Source: Ophioderma brevispina (lineage: Eukaryota; Echinodermata; Ophiuroidea; Amphilepidida; Ophiodermatidae). From it: DNA of 64,000 nt. Below, in pieces: positions 46,150-57,336 of this stretch. Under the pieces are notes generated by a model. That model was not told the DNA's origin. It saw only the letters and a list, made by a program, of their open reading frames with translations, and did no database searches. The stretch lies in the NCBI GenBank assembly GCA_023653785.1, contig JAMKCH010022235.1, positions 1-64,000 on the forward strand, given 5' to 3'. A program made the translations under genes and the position numbers. The stretch's first letter is position 1; each line of letters opens with the position of its first letter.

Positions 46150-49100
46150 GCCACGTTGGGTTTTTTAAGTTTAAAAATTCCTGGTGTTAATTTTTTGAAA
46201 TGTTAAAAACTCTGTGCCGAACAACCAAATCTCAGTCTCCTAGAGAACAAACTACCAACTGTATTTCTATTATTTCTCTTTGGACAGACTGCTGCCAAGC
46301 TTTGAAGAGTTAGGTGTACACTTTGCAGGTATTTACCATTCTAATAAGGATTTTTGCAGTCAAAAAAACTTATATTACAAAGTGCACCCCCCAAAAAAAA
46401 TTAAACTGATTTAACACCCAGATTGAATATGGTAACTACCATTTTACACTACAGTAAAGGTATACACAAAACCATTGAACGCACCAAGACTTTGTGTGTA
46501 ACTCGAGTGCCTTCGTTTTGGAAAATATGCATTATATGAATAAACCAGTGGGTAATTAATTTCTCTACAATATATGAAACTTTGCCGATATACATTTTAG
46601 GTTTCGATTTTTAGATATTTACTGATTTTTACAGATGCGTATTTTCATGGTTCACTTCGACTTTCCGAATCTTTGCCTCGCATGCGCCTTGTGGGTTTAT
46701 ATGCCATCACACTTAGATTTTTAGTTCAATTCGATGAATCTTTTCAAAATGTCAACACACATGCCACTCCTAAACATGTATCTGTTAACATCAAATTTGG
46801 TCAACAAAATCAGAGAATTACTAAGAATTCTCACAATTTATACACAAAAGAGGTACTACAGATGTTGATAAAACCTGACTGATATAGGCTTTGGTCCACT
46901 CTTAATGTTGGGAGTACCCATATACAAGACAAAGGTTAAAACAGAAAAATGATCACAAAGGTCACTGGGGTCATCAACATGTTGACACAACCAAGGTCTA
47001 CGACCATTGTATTCAAATTGTCAGTCATGTTTAGGGTTAACTTTTAACACAGATGAACAAGTACTAACAAAGCAGTACGTATGTCTCTTGCTTACAGGCG
47101 ACAGGATAAAATGGAAGAGAGAGTGACCTGGACACATCAATAGGTATACACTATTTGTCAGAATATCTTTTACAAGACGTGCATGTACATGTGCAGCATC
47201 CACAGGGGCAGGGCTTAGCAATCAATTGCACGATCATTTTTACGCTTGTCATGCTTAAAGTACGCTTATCTTGTAAAGGGTATTTTGATAAAGCGTATCT
47301 TTTTTGTATTTGTTTTGCTTTCAATGCTTCTAATAAATATTTAAACAAATTCTGTAAAAAATAAGTGTTTTCATAACTTCTTAATAAAAGAGAATGCCTA
47401 CTTGCTACTTACTGTTTAACTTCTTCTGGTCCATTAGCAGCCATAATGGATTCAACATGTGATACTTCTAAATCGGCCCTTTACATAAAAAAAAATGAGA
47501 CTAGTTAAGATTTGTTGAATTTGTGCAAAAAGCTCAAACAGAAGATGTGATTGTCTTCAAACAATATTTCCTCATTCCAAAACTGTTGTGAGTTGGAAAA
47601 GTCAACTCCAAAGTAAGGGTTGTTTTTAAATTTTGTTGGATGAATCAGGTAAAATATCAACTGAAACAGGCCTAGTCTCAAGTCATACTAAGACAAAGGT
47701 CCTGTATGGGGCTATCCACATTAATTTAAAATCCTCAAAATTGGCTTGGGTTTGTACGGTCTGCAGTCTGCAAAAACAAGCATTTACTCATGAAAATGCA
47801 TGAGTGAACCCCATTCACACATCATTATTTTGCATGTTTGTACCTTCCTCCAAAATCAGCTGCAAAGTCACTCTTTTCATGTCATGTTTTCGTCTTAGAA
47901 AACACACGATCGATGTATCAATGGGATGTTCCATTACAGAATAGGGGTGTGCTTTGAATGTGCACTAACATGCAAAATATTTGAAAGCATATTTTGTGTT
48001 TTATTCAACACATATTCCGAAAAAATACATTTGTTTGATTAATACTAGTCAAGTATATTGGGCTTCAATATTTATTTTGAGACAATAATAGCCGTAGCAA
48101 CCAAGTTCAATGTATACACGTCTACTTCTTTCTACATGCCTACCCAAAAAGTGATCAGAAATCAATTACTGCAGGGCATTAAACATTGTTTAGGACCGGC
48201 TCTCAACCAATCACAAACGCGGAAATCTCCTAATGATGTGTGAACACTATTTATCTCCATTGCTTCATCAACCCAGGCAATATCTTGAGAGCTGTTATAG
48301 GGATAGACTAAGAGCTGATAGAGATGTGTGACACCTAACAGGCCAGAGAAAAATAAAATACTTTCTGGGAACTAAGGTCCTCATGTTAAACTTTTTCTGT
48401 GAAAATTTAGTAAAATGAGTGCCCATCATGAGCATGATTACAAAGTCCCTACTGACACTGCATTTATTCTATGTATAAAATAGATCCATGTAATCAACAA
48501 AAAAATCATAGAGATTTTTAAAATATCTGCCTCAGTATTCTCCGATTCCAAAGAATAGTTAAGGGGTTTGGATTTTTTTTTTTTTTGCCGTCTTGATTTT
48601 TTTCTGCAGCCCTGATTTTTTTCTGGGAATGCCGATACCAGGATACTTTAGATTTCACAGGCCTGCACCTAAATAAAGCAAAATGATTGTGACTAATGAT
48701 TGTGGCAGTGTAATAATATTAATTGGCATAACAAAGTTTACAACTTACATTAGGGCTAATTAAAGTCTGCAAAGCCATTAGAGTTTGAGTGACAAGGATC
48801 TAGATACAAGGTCATCAGTCTTAACTGCTGTAGTCCAATACATCTTTTGCTTTCATATTTGCAGTGTAAACGTGTGACTGCTAAAAGTGGGAAATATATT
48901 GTTTGCAACCCAAAATTGGGATTGCACATACAACAATGTTGACACTGCAAAAAAAATTAGGTAATTCACCACATGTGCTCTCACAGAACTTTTAAAGACC
49001 TACTGTGTGTGTTTTGGGCATCGAGTGACACTAAAATCAGAACAACATGCAACTTTAAGCCAATGATTCAGACAAATCCAAACTTTATTTACTTAGATAA

Positions 49101-49530
49101 GTTGAGGAACAAAGGTGTGGAAAATTAAAAATTTCCTGAATACTCAGGGCAGGGTTCGATTTACCCAGGTGCACACCATGCACCAGGATGTAATATTGAC
49201 TCTGTGCATGTAAATTTTCCTCTGTGCATGTTATTTTCTGTATTTTAGCCCTTATTTGGGAAAAAAAGCTAACATGTGCATGAAGATTTTATTTTCTAAA
49301 TCGACCCCTGACTCAGGGAAAAATAAAACTCAGCTTTACCATCCTTGGCTTTACCATGCCATGTCCAGCTGTCATACCATAACCAGCAAATTAAATAAAA
49401 ATAATGGTGATGGACTTAAAAATAATTGCAACAGGTATGATTTTGGAGTTGTTATAATTATGTAATATTAAGAATAACATATCAAAAATCTAGAAGGTTT
49501 TTAAGTAAGACCGTAGTAGAACATGTATTT
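46150..49530. other. Unassigned AT-rich sequence
   Basis: No gene or complete element was recognised. A T-rich patch at 48570-48630 with GATTTTTTTCTG repeats resembles part of the retrocopy at 10.9 kb. Confidence 0.45.
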
Positions 49531-49536
49531 TTCCCC

Positions 49537-49592
49537 CCGAGGGGAACCAATCGGGGGGGGGCGGGGGAGGGGCGGGGGGGGGGGGGGGTGGG
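49537..49592 (+). repeat. G-run tract, G-quadruplex potential
   Basis: More than four runs of at least four G occur within about 55 bases on the plus strand, including a run of about 17. Exact run lengths are uncertain. Confidence 0.85.
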
Positions 49593-49639
49593 TTAGTGGG
49601 GGTAAGGTTTAAGGTTTGTCCTGAACCAATCTATACCAA

Positions 49640-49825
49640 CATGGCCCCCGGCTATGGAATGAGCCACCCCTTCAAATTAGGGGCGCTCCTACGTTACCCT
49701 CGTTTAAAAAAGCGCCTCAAAACACATTTGGATCCTTTCTAGTTTTGTTTCATTATTTTGTAAAGCGCCTAGATATTTTATATAGTGCCGCTTTATATAA
49801 ATCTCATTATGTATGTATGTCATAC
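49640..49825 (+). mobile_element. LINE 3' end (CR1/Jockey-like ORF C-terminus and tail)
   Basis: The plus strand reads PRLWNEPPLQIRGAPTLPSF and, after removing one inserted base, KKRLKTHLDPF and a stop at 49739-49741. LWN.LP..IR..PSL..FK..LKTHLF is the standard ending of many LINE ORF2 proteins. The tail holds AAAGCGCCTAGATATTTTAT and GCCGCTTTATATAAAT and ends in ATGTATGTATGT microsatellite. Only about 180 bases remain, so it is heavily 5'-truncated. Confidence 0.85.
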
Positions 49826-50773
49826 AGATTCAAAAAGGTATTGTTTTCCCTATCTGTGGGCTTCTCGTTTAATAGTTATAGCGGTGCGTAATCAAGTTTC
49901 CAAGGGTCATCCTGGGGGATATTATATAGCGCGTGTTCCAAAAGGGACCTTATCCAAATTTTTGATTTAATTATTATTATAAAAAAGACAAATACTGGCA
50001 TTCATTTTTTTTAGTAAAAAAGGCTTTAAACTCATGTGGTACTGAAACAGGGCGTGGTTGTTCAGATACTAACTTCATTATAAAATTTGATTTGATTGAC
50101 TTATGCATTGTTTTATTTTTAAAACATTTAGCTTTTATTTGTAATTCATCAATTATTAATTTGTTTATTTTTACTCTAAAACAGATTTAATCCACAAGAT
50201 ATTTGACACAAATTCAAAAATACACAAAAATGGCAAGAAACGAAATCACTCATCGGCTAAAACTTGCTTTTGATGATCAGTCCCACTTACATCAAATCAT
50301 TATGCAATATTGAGGCCCCCCCTTGACAACGGAGTCCAATTAAAATCAAAATCCACCATGTTCTATTCTAATAATTCATTGATGATATTGATGCACACTC
50401 AGTTAGTTAGTCCTATTTGGAAGAGCCTTTTTTTGATTATAGTGAAAAAAGAAATAGATTTAAATTTTATACTAGAGATGATAGGCAAAAAACAAAAAAG
50501 GATCAAAAACAAAGTTTTTCAAATGCTCATTTGAATTTTGGAGCATTTGAACCTGCATTTGGTTTTGTTTTATTTGATGAATTTAGGAAATTTGGGCTTT
50601 TTGCTGAACAAAAAAGTATTTTAAAAAAACTGGTGTGCGGGTCGCCAGGCATAATTTTACAAGTAAAGAAGATCAACAGTAAATAAAAAGCATTTAAGAG
50701 GAGCAGATGGTTTTCTAGTTGAAGTTGCACTTTAGATTACAGAAACATGTACTAAAAAGAAATATAATCTGAT
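49826..50773. other. Unassigned sequence
   Basis: An 89-codon frame at 50417-50686 (MEEPFFDYSEKRNRF...) has no recognised domain. Confidence 0.3.
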
Positions 50774-51151
50774 TTAAAGGTGCAACGAGAGATTTCACAT
50801 TTCAGGTGTCCCTAAAAATATTGAAAGTTCGGATTTTTGCCCTGCATTCGATGTATAAGACTTTCCATCAAAATATCCCCATCTGAAAGGATTTAAGCCT
50901 GAGAAATGTTTCTTTGGACACACAAAAATTGTGTGAAGAAATTTCAATTTCGTATAGGAGCAAATTACGAAATTCAGCCTATGTTTTTACATTGAAATAT
51001 ACGCAAATCAAAAGCACCTTTTTTTCTCTTTTAAGAACCATTTCTGTAGCATAATACAAGGTTATGACACTCTATGAGTGTCTAATCATTTGAAATACTA
51101 TTATGACCACAATATTTGGGTGCCCTCAAAATCTCTCGTTGCCACCTTTAA
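50774..51151. mobile_element. TTAA-type MITE, family E
   Basis: The left end is TTAAAGGTGCAACGAGAGAT and the right end ATCTCTCGTTGCCACCTTTAA; both are bounded by TTAA. At 378 bases, with no ORF, it is the only copy of this family seen in the window. Confidence 0.9.
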
Positions 51152-51220
51152 AGTAGATGTTTGATACAGAGTATAAGATTGCTTAGAACCAATCACCTTG
51201 TTGACAACTTGATCTCCCGT

Positions 51221-51258
51221 TGACCTTTGACCTTGGTATGTGACCATTTGACCTCACA
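51221..51258 (+). repeat. DR1-bearing repeat, copy 4 fragment
   Basis: An exact TGACCTTTGACCT at 51221-51233 is followed by TTGGTATGTGACCATTTGACCTC, as in repeat G copy 2. It directly abuts the satellite array. Confidence 0.75.
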
Positions 51259-51269
51259 TAGTTGGAAGC

Positions 51270-52655
51270 TAATTTAACGTAGGTTACACCTTCCTGTCAT
51301 TTTCAAATAAAGAAAATAGAAAGCGGCGCCTAATTGGGCGCAAAAAATATGCTAAAAAAATGCATCCCTAAGTTAAAAGCTTTAATTGGATGTACGTAAA
51401 ATTCTCCTGTCATTTTCAAATAAAGAAAATTATAGAAAACGCCCCAATTGGGCCCCCGCCAACAATGTTGTTGTCTGTTAAAATTGGGCGCAAAATGTGT
51501 AAAAACGATCCGCTAAGTTACGAGCTTTAATTTGATTGTACCCAAAATTTTCCTATCATTTCAAAATAAAGAAAAGTATAGAAAAACGCCCAATGGGCGC
51601 AAAAAATGTGTTAAAAAATTGGGCGCAAAATGTGTAAAAACTGCCATCCCTAAGTTACGAGCTTTAATTTGATGTACGTAAAATTCTCCTGTCATTCAAA
51701 AAAAGTAAATTATAGAAAAAACGCCCAATTGGGCGCAAAATGTGTTAAAATTGGGCGACAAAAATGACTGTTTAAAACTGCATCCCTAAGTTACGAGCTT
51801 TATTAATTGTGTACATAAAACTCTCATGTCATTTCAAATAAAGAAAATGAAAAAACGCCACCCCAATTGGGCGAAAAAGGTGTTTTAAAACTGAATCCCA
51901 AGGTTATAAAGCTTTTTTAATTTACGTAGGTTACACCTTCCTGTCATTCAAAATAAAGAACATATAAAAGGCGCCCATTGGGCGGCAAAATATGTACAAA
52001 CTGCATCCTAAGTTACGAGCCTTGGTTTAATTTAATGTACGTGAAAAACTTCGTCATTTCAAATAAAGAAAGAAAAGAAAATAGAAAAAAAAGCCCAAGT
52101 TTGGCCGCAAAATGTATTAAAACTGACTCCCCCAAAAGTTAATAAGCTGAATATTTAAAGTAGGTTACACCTTCCTGTCATTTCAAATAAAGAAATAGAA
52201 AAAGGAACGCCCAATGGATGCAAAATATGAAAAACGCCATCCCTAAGTTACGAGCTTTAATGTAATGTACGTAAAACTCTCCTGTAATTTCAAATAAAGA
52301 AAATAAAATTATAGAAAAAAAACGCCCAACAATTGGGCGCAAAATGGTTTAAAACTGAATCCCCAAGTTATAAGCTTTAATTTAACGTCTACAGGTTACA
52401 CCTTCCTGTCCTTTCAATAAGAAAATAGAAAAGCGACCGCCCAATTGGCGCTGCAAAATATGTATAAAAACTGCATACCTAAGTTACGAGCTTTATTTGA
52501 TTGTACATAAAACTCTCCTGTCACAAATACAAGAAAAATAGACAAAAAAGCCCAATTGGAGTGCCCGCCAAAATGATGTTTGAAGGAATCCTCAAGTTTT
52601 ATAAGCTTGAATATAATGTAGGTTACACCTTCCTGTCACTTTCAAATAAAGATGT
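51270..52655 (+). repeat. Satellite of about 120 bp, 12 copies, two alternating types
   Basis: The anchor CCTGTCATTTCAAATAAAG or a variant recurs near 51290, 51408, 51552, 51688, 51822, 51939, 52050, 52173, 52280, 52405, 52517 and 52632. Each unit has a CGCCCAATTGGGCGC palindrome and TAAGTTACGAGCTTTAAT. Type 1 enters the anchor by GTAGGTTACACCTT, type 2 by GTAAAACTCT; from the sixth unit on they alternate strictly. Extra AATTGGGCGCAAAATGTGT pieces lengthen units 2-4. Confidence 0.9.
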
Positions 52656-53719
52656 TACCTAAATTTTAGTCTTACGTATTAGATAATATCCCTTCCAATT
52701 GTGCCTTTCAACCTTGTCATTTACCTCTGGTCACGTAGTTTTAACCTCTACGTGGCCCTGATCATTTCTTCTTATAACTCTCCTATTAGTTACTCACCCG
52801 TAATCTATCCATGCCAATGTTTTACAAATACTCCCATTTCCAGACTAGTCTTGGCAGAGACTTAAAATCAAAGAAGAAATGATTTTTTAAGGCCATTTAA
52901 AACCTGTCAATGATGTTATTCTTTGTATGCTTTGAAATTCATAGCATTACACCACCAACACTAAAACTCCAAAATTACTTAGTACGTAGACCATTTTCAT
53001 AAAAGAAAAACATTTTAAATGAAATGACCCTTCAGATATAGAAATAGACTCCTTCGCCCAATTTGATGAGCAGTGGTTTCTATAGTCGCGTCGCTAAGGC
53101 GACCCGACAGAAATGCCATGAGATATATTATTACTTTTAATACAGGTGCATACAAAATTAATATTTTTTGGTTTTATAATTATACAGTAAAACTAGTGAT
53201 TTACAACTAGTTTGACACTTAAAGTTTGGTATGGATCTTAATACAAGATAACAGAAGGGGCAGTGGCATTTTGGTTTTTGACGCTACTTACTGCAACAAA
53301 ATTCCATTTTATTTGGACTAGTTATGATGCAATATTATTTGTATTAGCTGTTACCATTCCACCAGGGCTTACTTGCCCCCAAGTCACGAGGTGGTGAATC
53401 ATTATTTGCTTATGTTATACACAAAATACAGGCAGGAAATTCAGCATCGATTCTGATTCCATTACAATATAACGTACCTTCCTGTCTTGGTGTCTTTTAA
53501 AGATGGTGATCTTCATAGACCTTTAGTAAGTTTGAATTGTCCAACAGATTTGAAGCCCTACAGTGCTACGATACATCAGGAACAATCACCCAGAGATACC
53601 AAACAATTTGAAAATGCTGTCGCCCAGATGGTAGCTGAGAAGGTTGTGGAAAACACAGAACCATGTGGCATGCAGAGCTGTAGGTGGCGGTTAACTGACA
53701 ATCTATCCATCTGAAAGTC
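52656..53719. other. Unassigned sequence
   Basis: The frame at 53487-53714 has no recognised domain but runs toward the LINE remnant and may belong to it. Confidence 0.35.
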
Positions 53720-54305
53720 AGAGAGCGGATCGATTGAAGCCAAAAGACAGATAATGGTTTCCAAGTATTAAGCAGTCAAGAGAACTGTGGAAAAGCCTTC
53801 TTAACTCCAGCATGAATTAGAGTTACAAGTCAGATGAGGCAACCCAGGCTCTTAAGTCAAACAAATGGAAAGATCTCAAACTGGCTGACTCAAAGGGTGA
53901 TTATCCCACCACATGGAAAATCACATCCATAATCTATCCGGCAAAGACAAAGAAAACCAAGTTAGTTTGTCAGCAGTCAACAAAAGAGATGGCACCCCAC
54001 CAACAATAGTGAGAAGCGACCCCTACTTACAGAATGGATAAGTATATTCAGTTTCCTTGCTTAACACAGCCACGGTTCACAATTATTTGAACTGCCTCCA
54101 ACGGCTTCTCAAGATCTGCCCATCGAAACCAACACCAACACTAGAGGAGAAGCTACTAGCCATAGGCCAAATGAATAATAACAATAAGGCCGCCAGGACT
54201 TGGACAGTGCAATTACCTCTGAAGCACTCCAGAATGGTGGTAATGCAATGGCTAAGTTAGTCCATGGCCTTTGTAATGAAGTTAACACCAACTCTACTCC
54301 CACCA
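53720..54305 (+). pseudogene. Non-LTR retrotransposon fragment, linker between endonuclease and RT
   Basis: Frame-shifted pieces read EAKRQIMVSKY, then DLPIETNTNTREE (about 54115-54155), then AIGQMNNNKAA (about 54160-54190), SEALQNGGNAMAKLVHG and LCNEV (54215-54285). This is the segment before RT domain 1 in many LINEs (T.EE...AI..MKN.KAAG.D....E.LK.GG). The catalytic part is missing here. The next RT fragment, 1.4 kb on, begins at overlapping sequence (DLCNTTLTPPSQW), so the two are probably separate copies rather than one split element. Confidence 0.7.
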
Positions 54306-55728
54306 GAGCAAAGGGAGTATGATAGATAAAAGGAACCGGACAAGCGAATGAACATAGGAAAAGGAATACATACGTTTTTATTTTTTGCTGTATTTGTCAT
54401 GATTTACAAAGTTCATCGAGCTCCAAAAACCTTCATACAATGCAGCATTCATTTCAAATAATGCCACAAGAGTGCATGACTTAATATGTCAATTAGTGAT
54501 ATCCACATACCATTTCAAGAAGGAATCACTTAAACTTCAAATGATAAAAGGAAATACTAAAAACAACTCCCTGCCCAGTCAGCATGTGTTGTCAAGAACC
54601 CAACATGTATAAATACCGATGAAGTGAAGTAACCGTAGTAAAATGACCCAGGACGACATGGTACTACTTTTAACACCAAGGGACACCGTTTTAAAGACTT
54701 AGAATCGTAATGTTTAGCCTATCTATTAACAGTCGTTAGTTCAATTATAATTATTTCAACGAGGAAGTAGTTGGAAAGTAGTTAAGAACATTTTCAATTT
54801 TTGGTATAATTGAACAAAAAATAGACCATTTCTCTATTTATTGATGACCAAATCTATACAAGTGTAAAATGAATGCTTATTTCTAACATTCGTGAAAAAA
54901 ATATGCCACATGTAGGACTGTGGCCCTCAATAATTTACAACTAAAAAAACAACGATATATGAAAAGGGCAAACATGTACCATATACGTAGGCATAGCTAA
55001 TCAATAATGCTGAAAAATCACTGAACCCGTTTTGAAAGTTTATAATAAATTGTTATCAATTAGTATGTTCATCTTTGTTGTAAACACGGTGGTTTTAAAA
55101 TTGTTTTTTAAACGACACGAAGGAGACCTAAGAAGTTTTCGCACGGCGATTGCGAATCTAACAACCCCGTGCCGAATCAGTAGGGACTCCAGAGAAAAAA
55201 ACGGCCGTCGTCCAATCTCTAACACAGAATCGGAAAATAATTCTTACTGTATTTGTATATTTTTACTCTAATTTCGAATAAAAACCAGAAAGAAAAATGA
55301 AGGTTGCATTCTCCACTTTGCACATTTCAAGTCGTTTTAGATGTCCTAACAATTTTATATTGCACAAATTTGATATTGACGGCTGCCGCAACGATATCTT
55401 TCTTGCCGTAACATCATCTGAACCGCATTATCAAAAGACGGTCTTTATGCACAGCGTGTAAATTAATAAACAAACAGTGACGTTCGCGGGATTGAAACCA
55501 TGAAATTTCTGTCAATTTTTAAATCTGAACTTGTTACTTTTATCATTTTGAAGTATCGTTTTGGCATCTTAACAATCACGTCTACTTGATTTTGGGATGT
55601 AGCGTTCATTTGGATGAATAGAAGTGATCTAAATAAGCGTGGAAACTCAGGTATGTAATTTTGTATAGGGAACGCTCAAAACGAATCCAATACAAGTTCC
55701 TCTGTGTCAGAGGGTTATATCCCACTGA
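54306..55728. other. Unassigned sequence between two LINE fragments
   Basis: No recognised element or target duplication was found joining the two RT fragments. Confidence 0.4.
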
Positions 55729-56223
55729 CACAGATTTGATCTGTGTAACACCACTCTCACTCCACCCAGCCAATGGACCACTAGTGTCATTGTTCCTCTA
55801 CCCAAGAAGGGAGACCTTAGTCTGATGACCAACTATCGAGGAATATCTCTTCTGTCAATTACAGCTAAGGTTTACAACAAGATCCTTATAAACAGAATCA
55901 GAGATCATGTGGACCCCATCTTAAGAAGCAACCAGGCTGGATTTCGTTCTGGAAGAAGTTGTGGCCAGCAGATCCATATCCTCAGAAGAATCATGGAAGG
56001 TTTCCAAGACTACCAGCTTCCTCTCACAGTCACCTTTATAGATTTTAAGAAAGCCTTTGATTCCATCAATAGAAAGGTTATGTTTGCTGTGATGTGGCAT
56101 TATGGAATACCAGAAGCAGTAGTGAATGCCGTAAGTGCACTATACAACAACTCTAAAAGTGCAGTAACGGTCGACGGAAACATTTCGGATTCTTTCAAAG
56201 TTATTATTGTTTTGTTTTTATAA
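55729..56223 (+). pseudogene. Non-LTR reverse transcriptase fragment
   Basis: One open frame of about 164 codons runs from after the stop at 55726 to a stop at 56221. It holds QWTTSVIVPLPKKGDLSLMT, NYRGISLLSITAKVYNKIL, NQAGFRSGRSCGQQIHILRR, the first catalytic-Asp motif FIDFKKAFDSINRKV and HYGIPEAVVNA..ALY. These are RT domains 0-4 of non-LTR elements. It diverges after GNISDSFK, before the YADD box, so it is 3'-truncated as well as 5'-truncated. It is the longest clean coding remnant here, with no internal frameshift. The clade (RTE-like or Jockey-like) was not assigned. Confidence 0.95.
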
Positions 56224-57336
56224 ATAACAAATTTGTTGAGTAATTTTGGAAAATGAAGTTGGCCCACCCAGTAAATTATTTTTCCATACTTTTTGGGTCA
56301 ATTAATTAAAGTTGACCCACCCTGTAAATTATTCTTATTTACCTCACTGACCAAAAATGTGCAAAATCCACCTTTTTTGGGTGCCCAACTTAAAAAATGT
56401 AACCATTAGCCTTTACCTGAAATGTTTAAGATCAGCGCCCATATGGGTAAACAGAGCAATTTTTATAATAATTAATGTCGCCAGCAACATTTATTCAGCA
56501 GACAACGGAAATAAATAGCGCCAAGCCTTAAAACAAGAAAACATGTCGGAGCCCGATTCCCAGGCCCTCATGAACTCTGTTTAACCGGTCAGACTGTGAC
56601 CTTCGTGGTTTTAATAATATGAATGAAAATTGTAATTTAAAGTTGGCCTACAAATTACCTGGATGTCTTTAGCCTCTTATTAACACTTTCCCAGGAGCCG
56701 AGTCTTTGGGTCACTTCTAGCCCAGATTTTGTCTTCAGTGGACTTCCATTGTTTTAGCGAAGTGAAATTGGACCCAATTGCTCACAAGCTAGCGAGACAC
56801 ATCAATTCTGACTGGAGCCTGCCCTAGATTCTAGCTAGAGTCCCTCAACTTCAGAGGCATTTGCAACCCCTGATATCAGCCTCGTCTGGCCCCACCGTTT
56901 GCCGATGGAGGTTCAGTAATTGCCATCTTTTAAATATCCTTAACTCAGTCCCTGGATGAGTGAGGCCCAGAATTTGCCTAGCATGGTCCAGGTGAAAGTG
57001 TTATGTCCCTATTGTTTGTTGGGGTATGTTATTTTATATGTAATTTGTAAAACTTATCTCTATTCAGTATTTTTCCATGCAAGGCCTAGACTATTTCAAG
57101 TATTTGTGATCAAATTGAATTTGAAGAAATTTCATATTTTGAAAATGATCAAATAGTCGGCAGGGTTAGCCCGAGGTTGCTCTGTTTTTCCGCTTTGGCA
57201 AAAAAAAAGCCCCTACTATCTCCCGGGTTTGCCTCGGGTTTTTTCGCTACAATAGCCCCTACTATCTTCCCTCAGAATCCTGAGAAGTCAGTACAGTAAA
57301 ACAAACAGGATCCACAGTCCACCATAATTGCCAACC
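56224..57336. other. Unassigned sequence
   Basis: A duplicated AGCCCCTACTATCT word with a flanking GCCTCGGGTT lies at 57210-57270. No gene was seen. Confidence 0.4.

Noticed and set aside
51270..52655. CRISPR-like array
   Set aside because: Repeats are long and contiguous with no unique spacers, and the DNA is eukaryotic.
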